From positions 763,282,720 through 763,346,719 of the forward strand of contig CM062813.1 in NCBI GenBank assembly GCA_031772625.1: a stretch of DNA of 64,000 bases, given 5' to 3'. The position numbers and the translations under genes were made by a program. Position 1 is the first letter of the stretch. Every line of letters starts with the position of its first letter. A model generated the notes under the pieces. It made no database searches and was not told the DNA's origin. It saw only the letters and a list, made by a program, of their open reading frames with translations. This stretch comes from Pinus tabuliformis (taxonomy: Eukaryota; Streptophyta; Pinopsida; Pinales; Pinaceae). Positions 33,625-45,180 of the stretch are shown here, one piece after another.

Positions 33625-34036
33625 TATCATATGTATAAGGACTATGTACTACACTAGTACTATTATTATTATTACTACTCACTGCACAAATATAATTTTC
33701 ACTAGTTGGACTAGGAAGGAGCTCCAACTATGTATCTAGTGGGATTGAGGATCGCTAATCAAGGTAACACCCCAGTTTAGTTTCCAAAAAGCAGTTTCCA
33801 AAGATAAGACCTGAAAAAACCACTGGCTCATTCTTTCCATCAAAGGGAGTAACAATGTGTTTCATGTATCCCTCTGAGTTCACTTGGATTTGATTGTTTC
33901 TGCCCTTGTGCATAATCTGTAAATGTGACTAATACATATAAAAATACACTTGTATCTTGCTAGACAAAACTATGCTTAACAATGCCCCATATGCTTCTGG
34001 AATGTCCACAATCGCTATGTTTATACATTGGTGAAG
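33625..34036 (-). other. Gypsy-B spacer between protease and RNase H
   Basis: About 410 bases of polyprotein-linker sequence with several stops in all minus frames. No separate gene is recognised. Confidence 0.5.
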
Positions 34037-34246
34037 TCATTCATCAAATGATGAATGGATAAGCACATTCCCAAGTTCACCAATTGCATGGACAAGAGCC
34101 TTTTCTAGCCGAATAATTTTCTCATCTATTTTATCCCATTTTGCATTGATTTGGTTTGCGACAGATGATGGCATTACATTCACCGATGCACCAGAATCAA
34201 CTAAACAATTGTGTACATTGTAATTGAAAATTTTGAAAGTTAACAA
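34037..34246 (-). pseudogene. Gypsy-B aspartic protease
   Basis: The minus-strand ORF contains NCLVDSGASVNVMPSSVA, an intact retropepsin active site (DSGA). The rest of the fold (the second half towards 33900) is broken by stops. Upstream, 34240-34581 encodes a serine/threonine-rich linker from gag. Confidence 0.8.
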
Positions 34247-35760
34247 AAATTAAGGCATAATGTATTTGTATGTATTGTTAAAGAATTAAGTATGGATTTG
34301 AGGGAACCAGAGGATGTACCAAATCCCTTGTTTGAAGAAGCATCATTACCTAAGATAGACTTTCCAAGTGTGCGTAGGAGCATGTCCCACTGGCTCGCAA
34401 TCTTCGTTAGTTCAAAAATTGAGATATTTGCAAGAACTTTCTTCATCACTTCCACTATGTTGTAATACAAAGCGGGAGATATCACCAAAGTGTCTGGGGG
34501 CGTAACTTGGTTTGCGCCTTCCGAAGTGGTGGTATTTCCCTTACTTCTTCCGGAAGTAGTTTTCATTTTCTGCATTACCATACTTTCTCTAAGTATTATG
34601 TGTTGATTTCATGGGAAGACTAATCTTCCTTAACAAATGTTCCTTGAATTTATGCTTCGTTAGCTCTTCTTCAGTGGCTGGCCCTTGGATTCTCCAATTA
34701 TACCAATTATTCTTCGTATGGGTTAGGCCATCACTTAAAGGTTATTTCTCAGAAATTCTCTTTTCAGCTACAAGTACACAACTGAATGCGTTCACCGCAT
34801 GTCCCATGGTTGGAGTTTCCTCAGAAGCAACAATTTCTTCCTTTTATTCCGCAGGCTCAGTCTGCCCATCAAAAACTACTATATCAATGAAATGTGTAGC
34901 AAGAACATTCATGTTATGGTTCCATTATTGGCATTTTTTCTCTGAATGATATTCTTGCTGAAATAAATAATATTGATCCATTCCCATACTCTCACTATTC
35001 AACACAACATTTGAGCTTTGCACAAACTTGGCTAGTTGGTTGTTGTTGCTGCTGGAATTGGTAGTCCTTCTAAGAAATTTGAATTTAGGAGGTTTGCTAC
35101 TCACAATAGTCTTTCTTGACCTTTGTTTCAACTTTTCCAACTTGTTTGACAGAGTCTTGATGGTGCGTATCAAGCTCTCAAGATCGAGATTTTATTTCTC
35201 TTTGGCCTTGTTTACAGAGGCCTGAGACCTTTTTCCCGTGTCTTTGGATTCTTTCACTGATTCATCATCTACAATGAACCCAATCATGCACAATTATTTT
35301 TCAACCACGACCGCATCTTCATAATTTTCTATAAGTGTTTGTTTCAAAATTCTATTTACAAACCACACAATTCTTGTTAGCAAGGAAAAAGTGTAGTAAT
35401 CAATGGTAATGGAGTCATGATGTTTTGCGTTTGTTGTAAATTTATTCAAAATGTGATTAAACCTCTAATTTAAATCTTTCACCTTTTTGTTGTGCTCCAT
35501 CCTAAGATTACCCAACTCTTTCAACAACATGGAGGGGGTTTTTTCATCAACGATTTTTTCAAGAAAAATCTTCTTAAACCCCCTCCAGTTCTGGATGGAA
35601 TTTGGAGGAAGAATATGATACCATACAACTACTCTACCATCTAAGGTGCATAGAAAAATTCTACATGAAACATCATCATACCATACCTCAAGCATTTGTA
35701 GATGTAGGTAGAAGTGTCCTAAATGGTCCTTTCCCTTTATTGTTTTATTTTGTTAGGAGA
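34247..35760 (-). pseudogene. Gypsy-B gag
   Basis: The minus-strand segment 35695-35465 holds the Retrotrans_gag core (VVVWYHILPPNSIQNWRGFK, FLEKIVDEKTP, LGNLRMEHNKKVKDLN). After a stop, 35173-34925 encodes a basic, Asn/Ser-rich stretch, and 34581-34240 a linker into the protease. No zinc knuckle is seen. Several stops are present. Confidence 0.75.
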
Positions 35761-36351
35761 TTTTCTAGATGCTTTGGCATCTTGTGTATAGCAACCATGA
35801 GTGCAAGTGGGCCCTGAGACATCTAATCTGGATATTGATCTATTATTTCTTCATCTTTGTCCTCCTCCTCTTTATCAAAATATGATGGCTCCTATTCTTC
35901 TTCTTCTTCACTTCCCAACCCATGGAAAATATCATCTGAGACTACAACGTAAGCACCATCACCACCTTTGTATGGTGGAGGGTGGTCTGGGTTTTATACA
36001 TTATCCATAGAATCTGCCAACTCCTCAAGGGTGGCGAAAACCAAATATTCAATAGTAGAAACCAATATCCTCGTAGGGGTGGTTAAGTTCCTTTTTCGAA
36101 AAATATGGAAGGTTGTGTACTCCCAGAATCAATCTAATAACTTTTGCAAACTGATGGGTTATGGGACAGATGGCCTGAATATGATTTCTTAAGTTTGTAC
36201 AAGCTCAGTCTGAGAAGATTCACAAAATTCAAGAATACGAGTAGGGGAGGTGTTGTGAATGTTGCCGCCTTAACCAAAAGATGTAATATTGGGGTTGGTG
36301 GGGTTATTAGCCATAAAAAATTGGTTGCCCTCCTTCTAACACCAGAAATAT
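35761..36351 (-). other. Gypsy-B 5' leader and gag start
   Basis: About 590 bases between the recognisable gag and the 5' LTR. On the minus strand directly after the LTR the sequence reads TGGTGTTAGAAGGAGGGC (about 36345 down to 36328), a plausible primer-binding site beginning TGG; I cannot name its tRNA. The rest is broken gag N-terminus. Confidence 0.5.
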
Positions 36352-38764
36352 TGATGGTGCTAGAACTACCAACATTTAGGGGATCTCCTCGATATGAAGT
36401 ACAATTTAGACCTCACACCATTTGGTGTAGGAGTCCCATCCGAAATATGATCTGGTTGTTGAATTCTTAAATGTTTTCCTTGGCTCAAAATGTTAGTAAG
36501 AGAGAGGGATGCAATGGTGCCTTTGAAAATAAACAAGGTGTTCCTGGTAAGTCTTCAATTATATATGTGTCAAAGTTCTTCTACTACGGAGGGAGTGAGA
36601 AAATTGAGCCTCTAAGAGAGAGGTAATAGTACCACCCAAGAAGAGACATAGATGAATGAGAACGATCAATCTAACATCCATTATGATAGTCCACAAGATA
36701 TACGACAATCATTACAACCAATGAATGAGAAAGATATGTTTGATATCTTGTGAAATAGTCCACAAGGATGGGACATCAATAACAACCATTACAACACATT
36801 CTCAATAAATTAAGTACTAAAATAACATAAATAGCTCAATTACCATAGCACATGTGAAAGAAAACATGAAATACAAACATCCGTAGAATGATCTTACAAA
36901 CATTCATAATCCATCCATCAAGAACGTGTCGGCCTCGAAGGCTTACTTTATTAATTAAAACTTATAAGACACATGTATACAATGAACATCACTAGCTCCA
37001 ATAGGGGAGCGTTGAAGCCACTCCTTACTCCCCAAAAGAACTAGCTTATCTCTCTAATGCTTTGCGGGAGGAGGAAAGGTGAAGAGTCCTTTTCTCTTAC
37101 AATGAGGGTGTATATATAATAATGAGGACATGATGCTTCACCTTCCTTATGACTCTTCATCTACCTTCATGATTGTTTGACTTCCTATGACTTTTCACCT
37201 TCCTTATGACTCTTCATCTACCTTCATGATTGTTTGACTTCCTATGACTTTTCAACTTTACATGACTCTTCATATTCCACACATGTCCTTTCGACTTCCA
37301 CTTTACAATACATTTTTGAAACATAATTTACATCATTAACCACAATGGTGTGGCATGTGACCATTCATGACATAGCATGACATGAAGCTGCTGACATAGA
37401 CTGCTTGAGGATGTGGCAATGTCAAGCCACTCTTTCTACTGTGAGCTGAGTTTCTTCTTGAGAATTTTTTTCTTTTCACCTCCACATGGATTGGTGATAA
37501 GGAATCTTCAATGGTCTCAAGTCTTGAATGTTGATCACAAACTGGCATTTGTTTTCTTACTTTTGATTGATCAACTTGCATAATCAACTATAGGAGTGTA
37601 TTTCAACATGTTTCCCTCCTTCATCTCCTTCTTCATCATCTTTTCATGGCATGATAAGCTACATTTTTATGCAATTCACTCATGAGGATATCACATCAAT
37701 CTAAAAACCCCCTATTCTAAGATTGTGCACATTGATCAATTAACCAAGCCAAAATTAGATGGGAAGCTAGGAAAGGGGCTCAGCGACTATGTAGATGCAA
37801 AGTTCAAGAAATGAAAGGGGGATCCTTGAGCCTTGATACTATGCAATGCACAGTCTAGGCTGGGCTGAGGGAGAAAATTGTGCAGTTCTAGAGGACAGTG
37901 AGACAAGCTAAGATGATGGGCACTGAAAGAACACATTGTGTAGTTCTGAGAGAAAAGGGAGGCTATACCATTGTGCAATTTCATAGTGAAGGATCTCAAG
38001 GGATGAGATTGAGGCTAGATACTATGCAATGTATAGTTAAGGTTGGGTTGGGAAGAATAATTGTGCAATTCTGGGGGCCAAGGTCATGGCTTGAGCACTG
38101 AAACTTCGAAGTCCAACAATCCTGGGATGTAGGAACTACATAGTGTAGCAATCCTAGAGGGCATGAACTGTGAATTTTTTAGTGTCAAGACATAAGGTCA
38201 CATCTAGAGGACTAAGACTGCGAATTGCACAGTTCAGGGAGGCTGGTTGTAGATAGGTTGCTTGGTCGGGAAGCTTTTCATGAAATGGCTAAGTGCGGGA
38301 TTAGTGAGACTAATGTGAATAGTGATGTGACTTCGACTATGATCACACACATGGAATACTTGATAATACAATAACATAGATCATCCATGACACACAAAAA
38401 ATTCATTTCCCTTCGTGTGACAGTTTTTCGACAACTATGACACTTAAGATACACTTTGTGATGACTGTGACGACACTTGTGTGAAAGTGCTTAAAACTTT
38501 GGAAATGAGTGTGACAAATGTTTACATGGTTATAACAACTAATTTACACAAATATGACCTCTTGAAACCACAAGAACAATCTTTTATATATGGTGCGATA
38601 ACTAACATGCGAACATATGACATTTTTCCTATATTGCAAAAGGGACCAAAACACTTGAAGAAGACACATGGAATGAGTTTCAATGTTTGTGACAACGATG
38701 TACAAGACCAAGGTTGCGAAATTGAGCATAAGCCAAAATTATGGAGTGTGTTGTAGCAGTGACA
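36352..38764 (-). repeat. Gypsy-B 5' LTR
   Basis: The counterpart of 10468-12771, with TGATGGTGCTAG and AGTGACA termini. It is about 110 bases longer. 57 of these are a tandem duplication (37141-37197 repeated at 37198-37254) absent from the other LTR. It is followed by AGATACT at 38767-38773. Confidence 0.85.
37141..37254. repeat. 57-bp tandem duplication in Gypsy-B 5' LTR
   Basis: Two perfect copies of a 57-base unit beginning CCTTCCTTATGACTC. The 3' LTR has a single copy (about 11240-11297), so the duplication arose after insertion. Confidence 0.9.
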
Positions 38765-38773
38765 ATAGATACT

Positions 38774-39141
38774 GATAGAAATTCCAAAATTTTGAACTAG
38801 TAAACCAATCCAAGTAGCTCAATGACGAATATGACTTTTCAAAGTTGTTCTAAAGATGAATCATGATTGTATCTATACAAATGACCTACAAAACAACTTA
38901 CTTCAACCATTTAATCAATCTATCTTATAGAAAATGAAGCGTGAATACTAAATGCAGAAATAGGAAAAGTAAGAATAAGAGATGCAAGTGAACAAATCAT
39001 TCAAAGAAGTTAAAGAAATTGTACAACAAGGATCTGAGGCTCCTGGGATGGCCAATCCCAAGTATACTTAAGAGTCTTATGAAGGAAACCAAGTCTTAGT
39101 GGGAAAAAATGACACCAAACTTCATTATTAGAGTCAATCCA
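38774..39141 (-). repeat. Family-C gypsy LTR, copy alpha, right fragment
   Basis: Continues the sequence broken at 10465 and matches 46345-46720 and 57327-57690. Homology stops at AATCCAAG near 39141, where PLE sequence begins. Confidence 0.8.
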
Positions 39142-40884
39142 AGGAATTAACCTTTTCTTTAACTTCTCATCAAGACTAGACTCCAAAATTGCCTTCTTGA
39201 CCTCTTTTAAAACCTTGGGCAAGGGGTTTTTGTTAAGTTTCCTATAAATACTGCAACTAAGATTCTCATTCATTTTAAGAATGTAATCATTGTTATCCAA
39301 AACAACAACCGCTCCTCCTTTATCTACCTTAAGAACCACAACCTTATCATTGTTATAAAGGGACTTGAGAGAAATTTTTTCATCCTTATTCAAATTACTC
39401 TTTATGGGCTTGGATTTTCTCTTTATGAGGGAACATTCCTGCCTTAATAATCCTTTCTCCTCAGAGAAAAGGTCATGAATTCCATCCTCAATGTTACAAA
39501 AGATGTTTTCAATTGGAATGTTCTTTGGAGCAATCGTGAATCCCAAGCCTTTTCTGATAATATTAATTGCTTTCAAACTCAATTCCTAAGATGAAATATT
39601 AACCACCTTCTTTGTCAGTTCAATTCTTGAAACATGGTTGTTCACAATTTTACAATCCTTGTTATTAACTTTGATTCTACTGTTCTCAAGGTTGTGATCT
39701 TTTGGGCTGACCTTAAAAATGAGTCGCTTTAGATCTATCCTTATTAACTCCAAAAACCATGTTGCAATCATGTCCATAAACCTCACTTATTCATTTACTC
39801 ATGGCCTTATAATCTTTATCCAGGCTCTTAAACCTATTAACGTTGCTAACCATAATGGAGTTGTTGTCATTTCCATCGATCTTGGAGATGATGCCTTCAA
39901 TTGTTAAATCATTAAAAAAGCTACCCATGTTATCAAAAATATTAACTTGGCACTCATTACTAACAAAGTCAGCACTGATTAAATTAAGGCCTCCATTACT
40001 ACATTCAAAATCATTGTCTCTAGAATCATGGTCTCTAGGGATGCTTCGAGAGATTACCTCATTCGAGAAAACAATGCCTTCATCTTTTGAAGACTTAAAG
40101 CCTCTACCCACTTTATTTATATCTATGATTCTATTATTAACAAAACCGCTTAATCTGCTATCAAGCTTAACCCTTCCTCTTCTAATATCAATGCCTTCAT
40201 AATTGATGCCCTAAGATACTACGTTGTCCTTGACATCTGAAGATTTTAAACCATTATCCAACCACTTGATATCTGTGATGCTTTTAGGTTCATTTCAAGG
40301 TTAATGATGTTGCTTTTAATATTAATGCCTTCATAATCGATCCCTTCAAAGTTAATGTTGCTGCTTATTTTAATATTAATACTTGAATTAACGTTGTTGT
40401 TTTCAATATAAATGTCTCAAAAATCATTTTCTTCAGAGAATATTTTTCCAGAGAAAACAACATTGTCATTTTGATCTAAAGTCCTAAAGTTGTTAACCAA
40501 ACTGTTGATGTTATTCACACTCCTATTATCTTTTTATAGACCACCAAAGATGAATTAATAATGAAAATTTCTGAGGATGAATTACTAACACAATTTTTCG
40601 AGGCTTCTACTCTAATTTCCAAATTCCTGGGATCTCTATCACTAAAAATGAAACCTCCTAGTTCATTTTCAACGCTAATGACGTTTCCAGTTTTGGGAAA
40701 TTTGTTTCTTAACCTAGATAGCTTCTTGCACCGTCTCTCATGAGAAATATGAGCTTCCTTTTGAGCCTTAAGCGCAACCTTTGCATCAATTGTTTTCCAT
40801 AAGTCCTTATCAAAGATTTTGGCTCATTTCAAGTGAGCCGCAAGGGCTAAACAATTGAGTCTTTCCAATGCCATACAAGTTCTC
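39142..40884 (-). pseudogene. Penelope-like element fragment, N-terminal region before RT
   Basis: Minus-strand reading. 39582-39142 encodes RKGLGFTIAPKNIP, a lysine-rich stretch, then VVVLKVDKGGAVVVLDNNDY and SIYRKLNKNP. The DKGGAVVVLD motif followed by Y..L..  is the hallmark of the segment just upstream of the RT core in Penelope-like elements. The stop at 39584 is in the same frame as the preceding ORF (39786-39586). Further upstream a broken, asparagine/isoleucine-rich region reaches a likely start near 40884 (MALERLNCLALAAHLK, then a stop), with a basic HERRCKKLSRLRNKFP segment. The RT core and GIY-YIG endonuclease are missing: the homology ends abruptly at 39142 against family-C LTR. 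PLEs in plants are known mainly from conifers. Confidence 0.75.
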
Positions 40885-41280
40885 CTAATTTCCCCATAGA
40901 TAAGTGCGAGACTCAATTTTAAAAATGATTTATCTTTATTAGGTTTAGATTTTATAATTTAGGATTTTAGTCGGCTCTTTTTAATAATAATTTTGTTCAT
41001 TTAGTATGTATTTATCTTCCCTTTTGGCCGTTTAACTCTTCTTTCATTCATTCATTCACTATATTGAAGATGGATCCACATTGGGATTTCAAACGTTGAC
41101 AAAATTCAAACTATACAATGGAGAATCTGAATCATCATTTTCTAAACTTTGTATTTATTTTTCAATATACTGAAAAAACATTCACACATTATGTCATTAA
41201 TATATTAACCATCAAATCAAATAACTATCATGATCATCAAATGAAAGACATAACATAATCAAAAAATCACATGCATAAGG
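40885..41280. other. Unassigned AT-rich stretch
   Basis: Lies between the PLE fragment and Copia-E LTR sequence. It has a CATT microrepeat (about 41044-41060). I recognise no gene and could not locate the left end of the Copia-E LTR here. Confidence 0.4.
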
Positions 41281-43115
41281 GACATAAGGATCTCTGGTGG
41301 AAAACCCCCATATGGGGCAAAATTCACCCTTCACTGTTTTTGTTGCTCTACTTCTAATTTTATTAATCATGCAAATCAATTTACATTATATTTGGCTATG
41401 TCCAGCAAAGAAGTTTCTCACATGACATTGACTAAGTGAACTCCTATCCACTAGAGACTACTATCCCCTAAGATCATTTCTCAACAACTATTGGACTATG
41501 ATAACATTACTTCCTCTTTCTGGCTACCTAAATCCATAGGCAAGGAACCCCCATCCCTTTTTCACCATGATATCTAGATATGTTGATCAATAGGGCCACA
41601 TTTCACAATGTTTCAAACTAGACCCCTGCACAAGAAAACAACAACTTTCTCTCTTGATAGCCAATACAACATCTCAATAAATAAAAACCCAATTCATCTC
41701 AATCAAATCATAAGCTATGACTCTCTCAACACGACACACAAGACCTCCCTCATACAATTCTTCAACATGCAACATATGCAAGATTTTTGTAGCAACAATA
41801 ACTTCCAAACTTCTACAAGACATACTCTTAATGCAACTCTATTAACAGTCTATCAAACACAACTCATCCAAACAAATTATGTGCTAATCATAGAAGTAGT
41901 ACTACAATCATGAACATAAAAAGTTATTATGAAATCACAAATAATTTTTTCATGCAATTCACCATTGATCCTCTGAATATCCTCTGCTGCAAGATTCTGC
42001 AAACTCCTTCACACTCAGAAAAACATATTTTGCTTCTCTGAAATCATGGTTGATCTCTCCAACATACTTCTCAATCTCTAATATCAAAAGGTAATGTATA
42101 TGTGTGCATTTCTCAATAAATTTGATATTTGTAACATTATATGCAGTATGAGGTTGTCCTGTGCTCTCTACACAAGGCTCCACTCTTTTCACTCACTCAC
42201 AATGATCGATTTGATCCTTATTTTAAACAAATTTCTTCATTACTCCACTACTTACTCCATTAAAGGCTTTCACACTTAAAATTACATCTCATTATGTTGA
42301 TTTAGTTAATTTGAACCTTTAATGAGAATTCCCAAACAAGATACATCAATAAAACCAATTAAATCATCTGAGTGTGCGAAACCTAGAGAAACTTCATCTA
42401 CAAGCATATTCACTTGCACAACACATTGTCCATGCAGTTGGGATCCATAATCGCTCCCTTAATCTACTCTCCATGTGATTGGAGCCTAAAACCCCTCCCG
42501 CGGGTTGCTATCCATGCAACTGGGTAGGGGACGAAGGAAAAACATAGTGTGTTCAACTTAGAAATGCCTCCAACTTGTTTCTCAATATCTCTGGCATCTG
42601 AAAAGATTTTCCAAACCATGAAAAGCCTCAAAACTGTCTCTGCAACCTCCTGAAGAGTAAATACATGATGTAGTCACCATAAGTGCAAGGATCAACACAT
42701 GAATGAAAAAACTGTATCAAGTGGCATCAAACATGAAGCTCAACTATAGAAGAAAACTTGATACACCATGAAAATCATCTACAACACCTTTAAACATCAT
42801 CATGAGCATCAAGGTCAAGGTCATCTCCAAAGAAACACCACAACCATCATCCAACAATCAACCTCATCTCAACAAAAGCATCACCTACATGGAGACCTAC
42901 TTGACCAAGCAACCAACAAAGCCATCAAAGCACCTGCAACACAATCATATGTCACAGTAACCATGCACAAGACAATGCCATCAAATAACACTAGCATATG
43001 CATACCATCTCCAAACCAAGTCCATGATACAAACCATCAATCACTATAATCATCAAGCTTCACATTATACCATGTTGACATATATTCCAACCTCATCACA
43101 ACATCAATGCCAACA
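41281..43115 (-). repeat. Copia-E 3' LTR (left end uncertain)
   Basis: On the minus strand this starts TGTTGGCATTGATG at 43115, directly after a polypurine tract (43116-43134). It contains the CCCCATATGGGGGTTTTCCACC segment (about 41298-41325), typical near the end of copia LTRs. The left boundary is not fixed and may lie 200-300 bases further left. Short ORFs inside are not genes. Confidence 0.65.
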
Positions 43116-43160
43116 ATCTCCCCCTTTGGCATTGATGTCAACCCAAGTTGGGTAAAAACC
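43116..43160 (-). other. Copia-E polypurine tract and residual internal sequence
   Basis: Only 45 bases of internal region remain. On the minus strand they include ATGCCAAAGGGGGAGAT next to the LTR, the Sirevirus-like polypurine tract also seen in Copia-1. Confidence 0.75.
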
Positions 43161-43388
43161 CCTACATGGAGACCTAGTGGAACAACCAACAAGGCCATCA
43201 AAGCACCTGCAACACAAGAATATGTCACAGTAACCATGCACAAGCTAATATCATCAAACAACCATAACATATACATACCATCTCCAAACCAAGTCTAGGA
43301 TGCCAACCATCAATCACTACAATCATCAAGCTTCACATTATACCATGTTGACATCAATGCTAACCTCATCACAACATCAATGCCAACA
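43161..43388 (-). repeat. Copia-E 5' LTR remnant
   Basis: 228 bases repeat 42894-43115 and end in the same ...ATGCCAACA. The sequence then switches cleanly to Gypsy-F gag at 43389. It is the first part of the 5' LTR; the rest of that LTR and nearly all of the internal region are deleted. Confidence 0.75.
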
Positions 43389-44600
43389 TCCTCTTATACC
43401 ATGAAATTTAAATCTTCTTCTTTGTTTTTATTATTATCTTTAACACAGAGGATCTAATGATAAACATGATGGAAATTTTTCAATCTCTGATTCTAATGTC
43501 GGCTCTCCATCAAGTGCAATCCATGATTCTTTGGTCTCCTCATTTAAATCATATTTTTCTGAATTTTGTCCTTAAATGACATCAAGAGAATATATTTTTA
43601 CAATACTCTTCTGGATCTAAGATGAATACCATTTAGATCAAGAGTATTCGTTTGGAAGTGTTGTACCTCAACATTGTAAGTGGGTTAAGTTACTTTACTG
43701 TTTGGGTTCAGAAATGGTTGTGAAAGTAGTTGAGTGGGAGTGGGTCTTTGAAATGGATGTGGTTGAGGATGTGGTTTTGGTGGATGGTAATGACAACATG
43801 GAGTTGGGTGTGGAGGATATTGAGGAAAAATATTAAGTATATTGTGGATTTCCCCCATAAGGTCCTTCCCAACCTTGTCACCAAGATTGGTTTTTGGGTT
43901 CAGATGGCCAAGGATGCCAAGGAAAGGGTGTGTTCCAATTACTTTGAGATGGTTGTGCATAACCTTGAAATTGTGAATTAGGTTCTTGCACAATACCAGG
44001 TTGATTAGGCTTCAATGGTATTATCGGAGCCCCATAGCAAAGTTTCTTTGGTGATTGACTTGCTCCACTATCCTCTTCATAAACTTCCTTCAACCTTAGT
44101 AATGATGGGAAATATTTAGTAGCATGTGATTCTGGATGGATAACACAAACATCAACATCCTTTTTTTTTCTCATTTTGAGTTCTTAAAATTTCTACTTGT
44201 TAACTTATATTTATAAGAATTTCTATTTTAAAGTTATCAAGCAAATTTCCAAGTTCAGTTTCACTTACTGATTTTGATGTTGATTTACTTATTCTTGCCC
44301 TTCCTCTTGATATGCGCTTGCATATTTCAAATATTTCTTCAAATGATAATTGGTATACATCATCTCTACTCATGAGAACAAGGATATAAATCCACTCATC
44401 CCTAATTGTTCTAAGTAAGAGGGTTTTTAGTGTGTCCAATCCTAAATGATGTAATTTTTCCCTCTTAACAGTATACATAAATAGTTCTATTAAACCCTCA
44501 AGGCTCTCATCTTTTGTTTGAGTCATTCTAAAGATTTGTTCTTTAAGAGCATGATCTTTATATTTTTCTTGAAATATATTTTACATATATTTCCATGATC
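43389..44600 (-). pseudogene. Gypsy-F gag fragment, copy 1
   Basis: Minus strand, 44526-44200: SLEGLIELFMYTV, LGLDTLKTLLLRTIRDEWI and LSFEEIFEICKRISRG, the back half of a plant gypsy gag. 44174-43685 continues with HPESHATKYFPSL and RLKEVYEE, a zinc-knuckle-like segment that has lost cysteines, and a proline/glutamine-rich tail. Stops and frame changes break it. The same region is repeated at 62161-62861. Confidence 0.75.
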
Positions 44601-45180
44601 TTATTAAATTACTCCCTAAATGCATGAACCCTTTAACGATTTATCCTTCAATGTTCCTAGAAAAAATCTCAATTTTTGAGTGTTTAATAAGTAACCATAA
44701 TATATACAAAGTATTTCAAATTCAAAGAGAAAGGTTTACGGTTTCTCTAACCTCATACCATGGAAGTTGGGAAGGAAATATGGAGGGATGTTCTTCATAT
44801 GAACAATGATATTAATATCTTGAATGGCAAATCCAAGAGGATCTTCCTCATTGTCATCATCTCCATCCCTTTCCACTACCATATCTAACACCTCTTCTTT
44901 TTCTACCTACAAAATTGGATGGTGACGTGGTTCTTACCGCACCACGTGATCAAGTGGGGGGGTGTGGGTCAAGCGGGGGTTTCGTGTTGGAGAAGTATTT
45001 TTTTGTTTTTATAAAAAGACATTTTGAATGATAATGTTAATGTAATGCAATTTTTTATTTTTGAAATAAAAGACGTCTAACACATTTTTTTTTTGTTTCT
45101 ATAAAAAGTAAAAGAAATGAATCAACTAGGGAAGAAAAATATGCATACTTTGAGATCTACCTGACAACAGTGCTAAAAAA
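44601..45180 (-). other. Gypsy-F 5' part, no clear gene
   Basis: Upstream gag/leader sequence with stops. A T-rich block ending TATAAAAAG occurs twice (about 44998-45022 and 45085-45107). An ACGTGGT/ACCACGT inverted repeat with a G-box CACGTG lies at about 44924-44946. It ends where the family-C LTR starts. Confidence 0.4.

Larger units (their letters stand above)
10466..38766 (-). mobile_element. Gypsy-B, old Ty3/gypsy element hosting later insertions
   Basis: A minus-strand gypsy element bounded by LTRs at 36352-38764 (5') and 10468-12771 (3'). It is flanked by a 7-bp direct repeat AGATACT (10459-10465 and 38767-38773). A 5-bp duplication is typical, and the extra bases may be one or two unprocessed terminal bases. 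Reading right to left, the order is gag (35.7-34.3 kb), protease (34.2-34.0), RNase H of archaeal/plant type (33.6-32.2), RT (32.0-31.2), degenerate gypsy RNase H (30.9-30.7) and integrase (30.7-29.8, continuing at 14.2-13.7). Gypsy-A (14224-29793) and a solo copia LTR (32446-33341) are inserted. In a sampled stretch of about 80 bases the LTRs differ at roughly 17% by eye, so it is far older than Gypsy-A. Confidence 0.85.

Noticed and set aside
42768..43298. Two similar His/Thr-rich ORFs suggesting a duplicated small gene
   Set aside because: They are the duplicated terminal part of the Copia-E LTR; the polypurine tract between them gives the better explanation.
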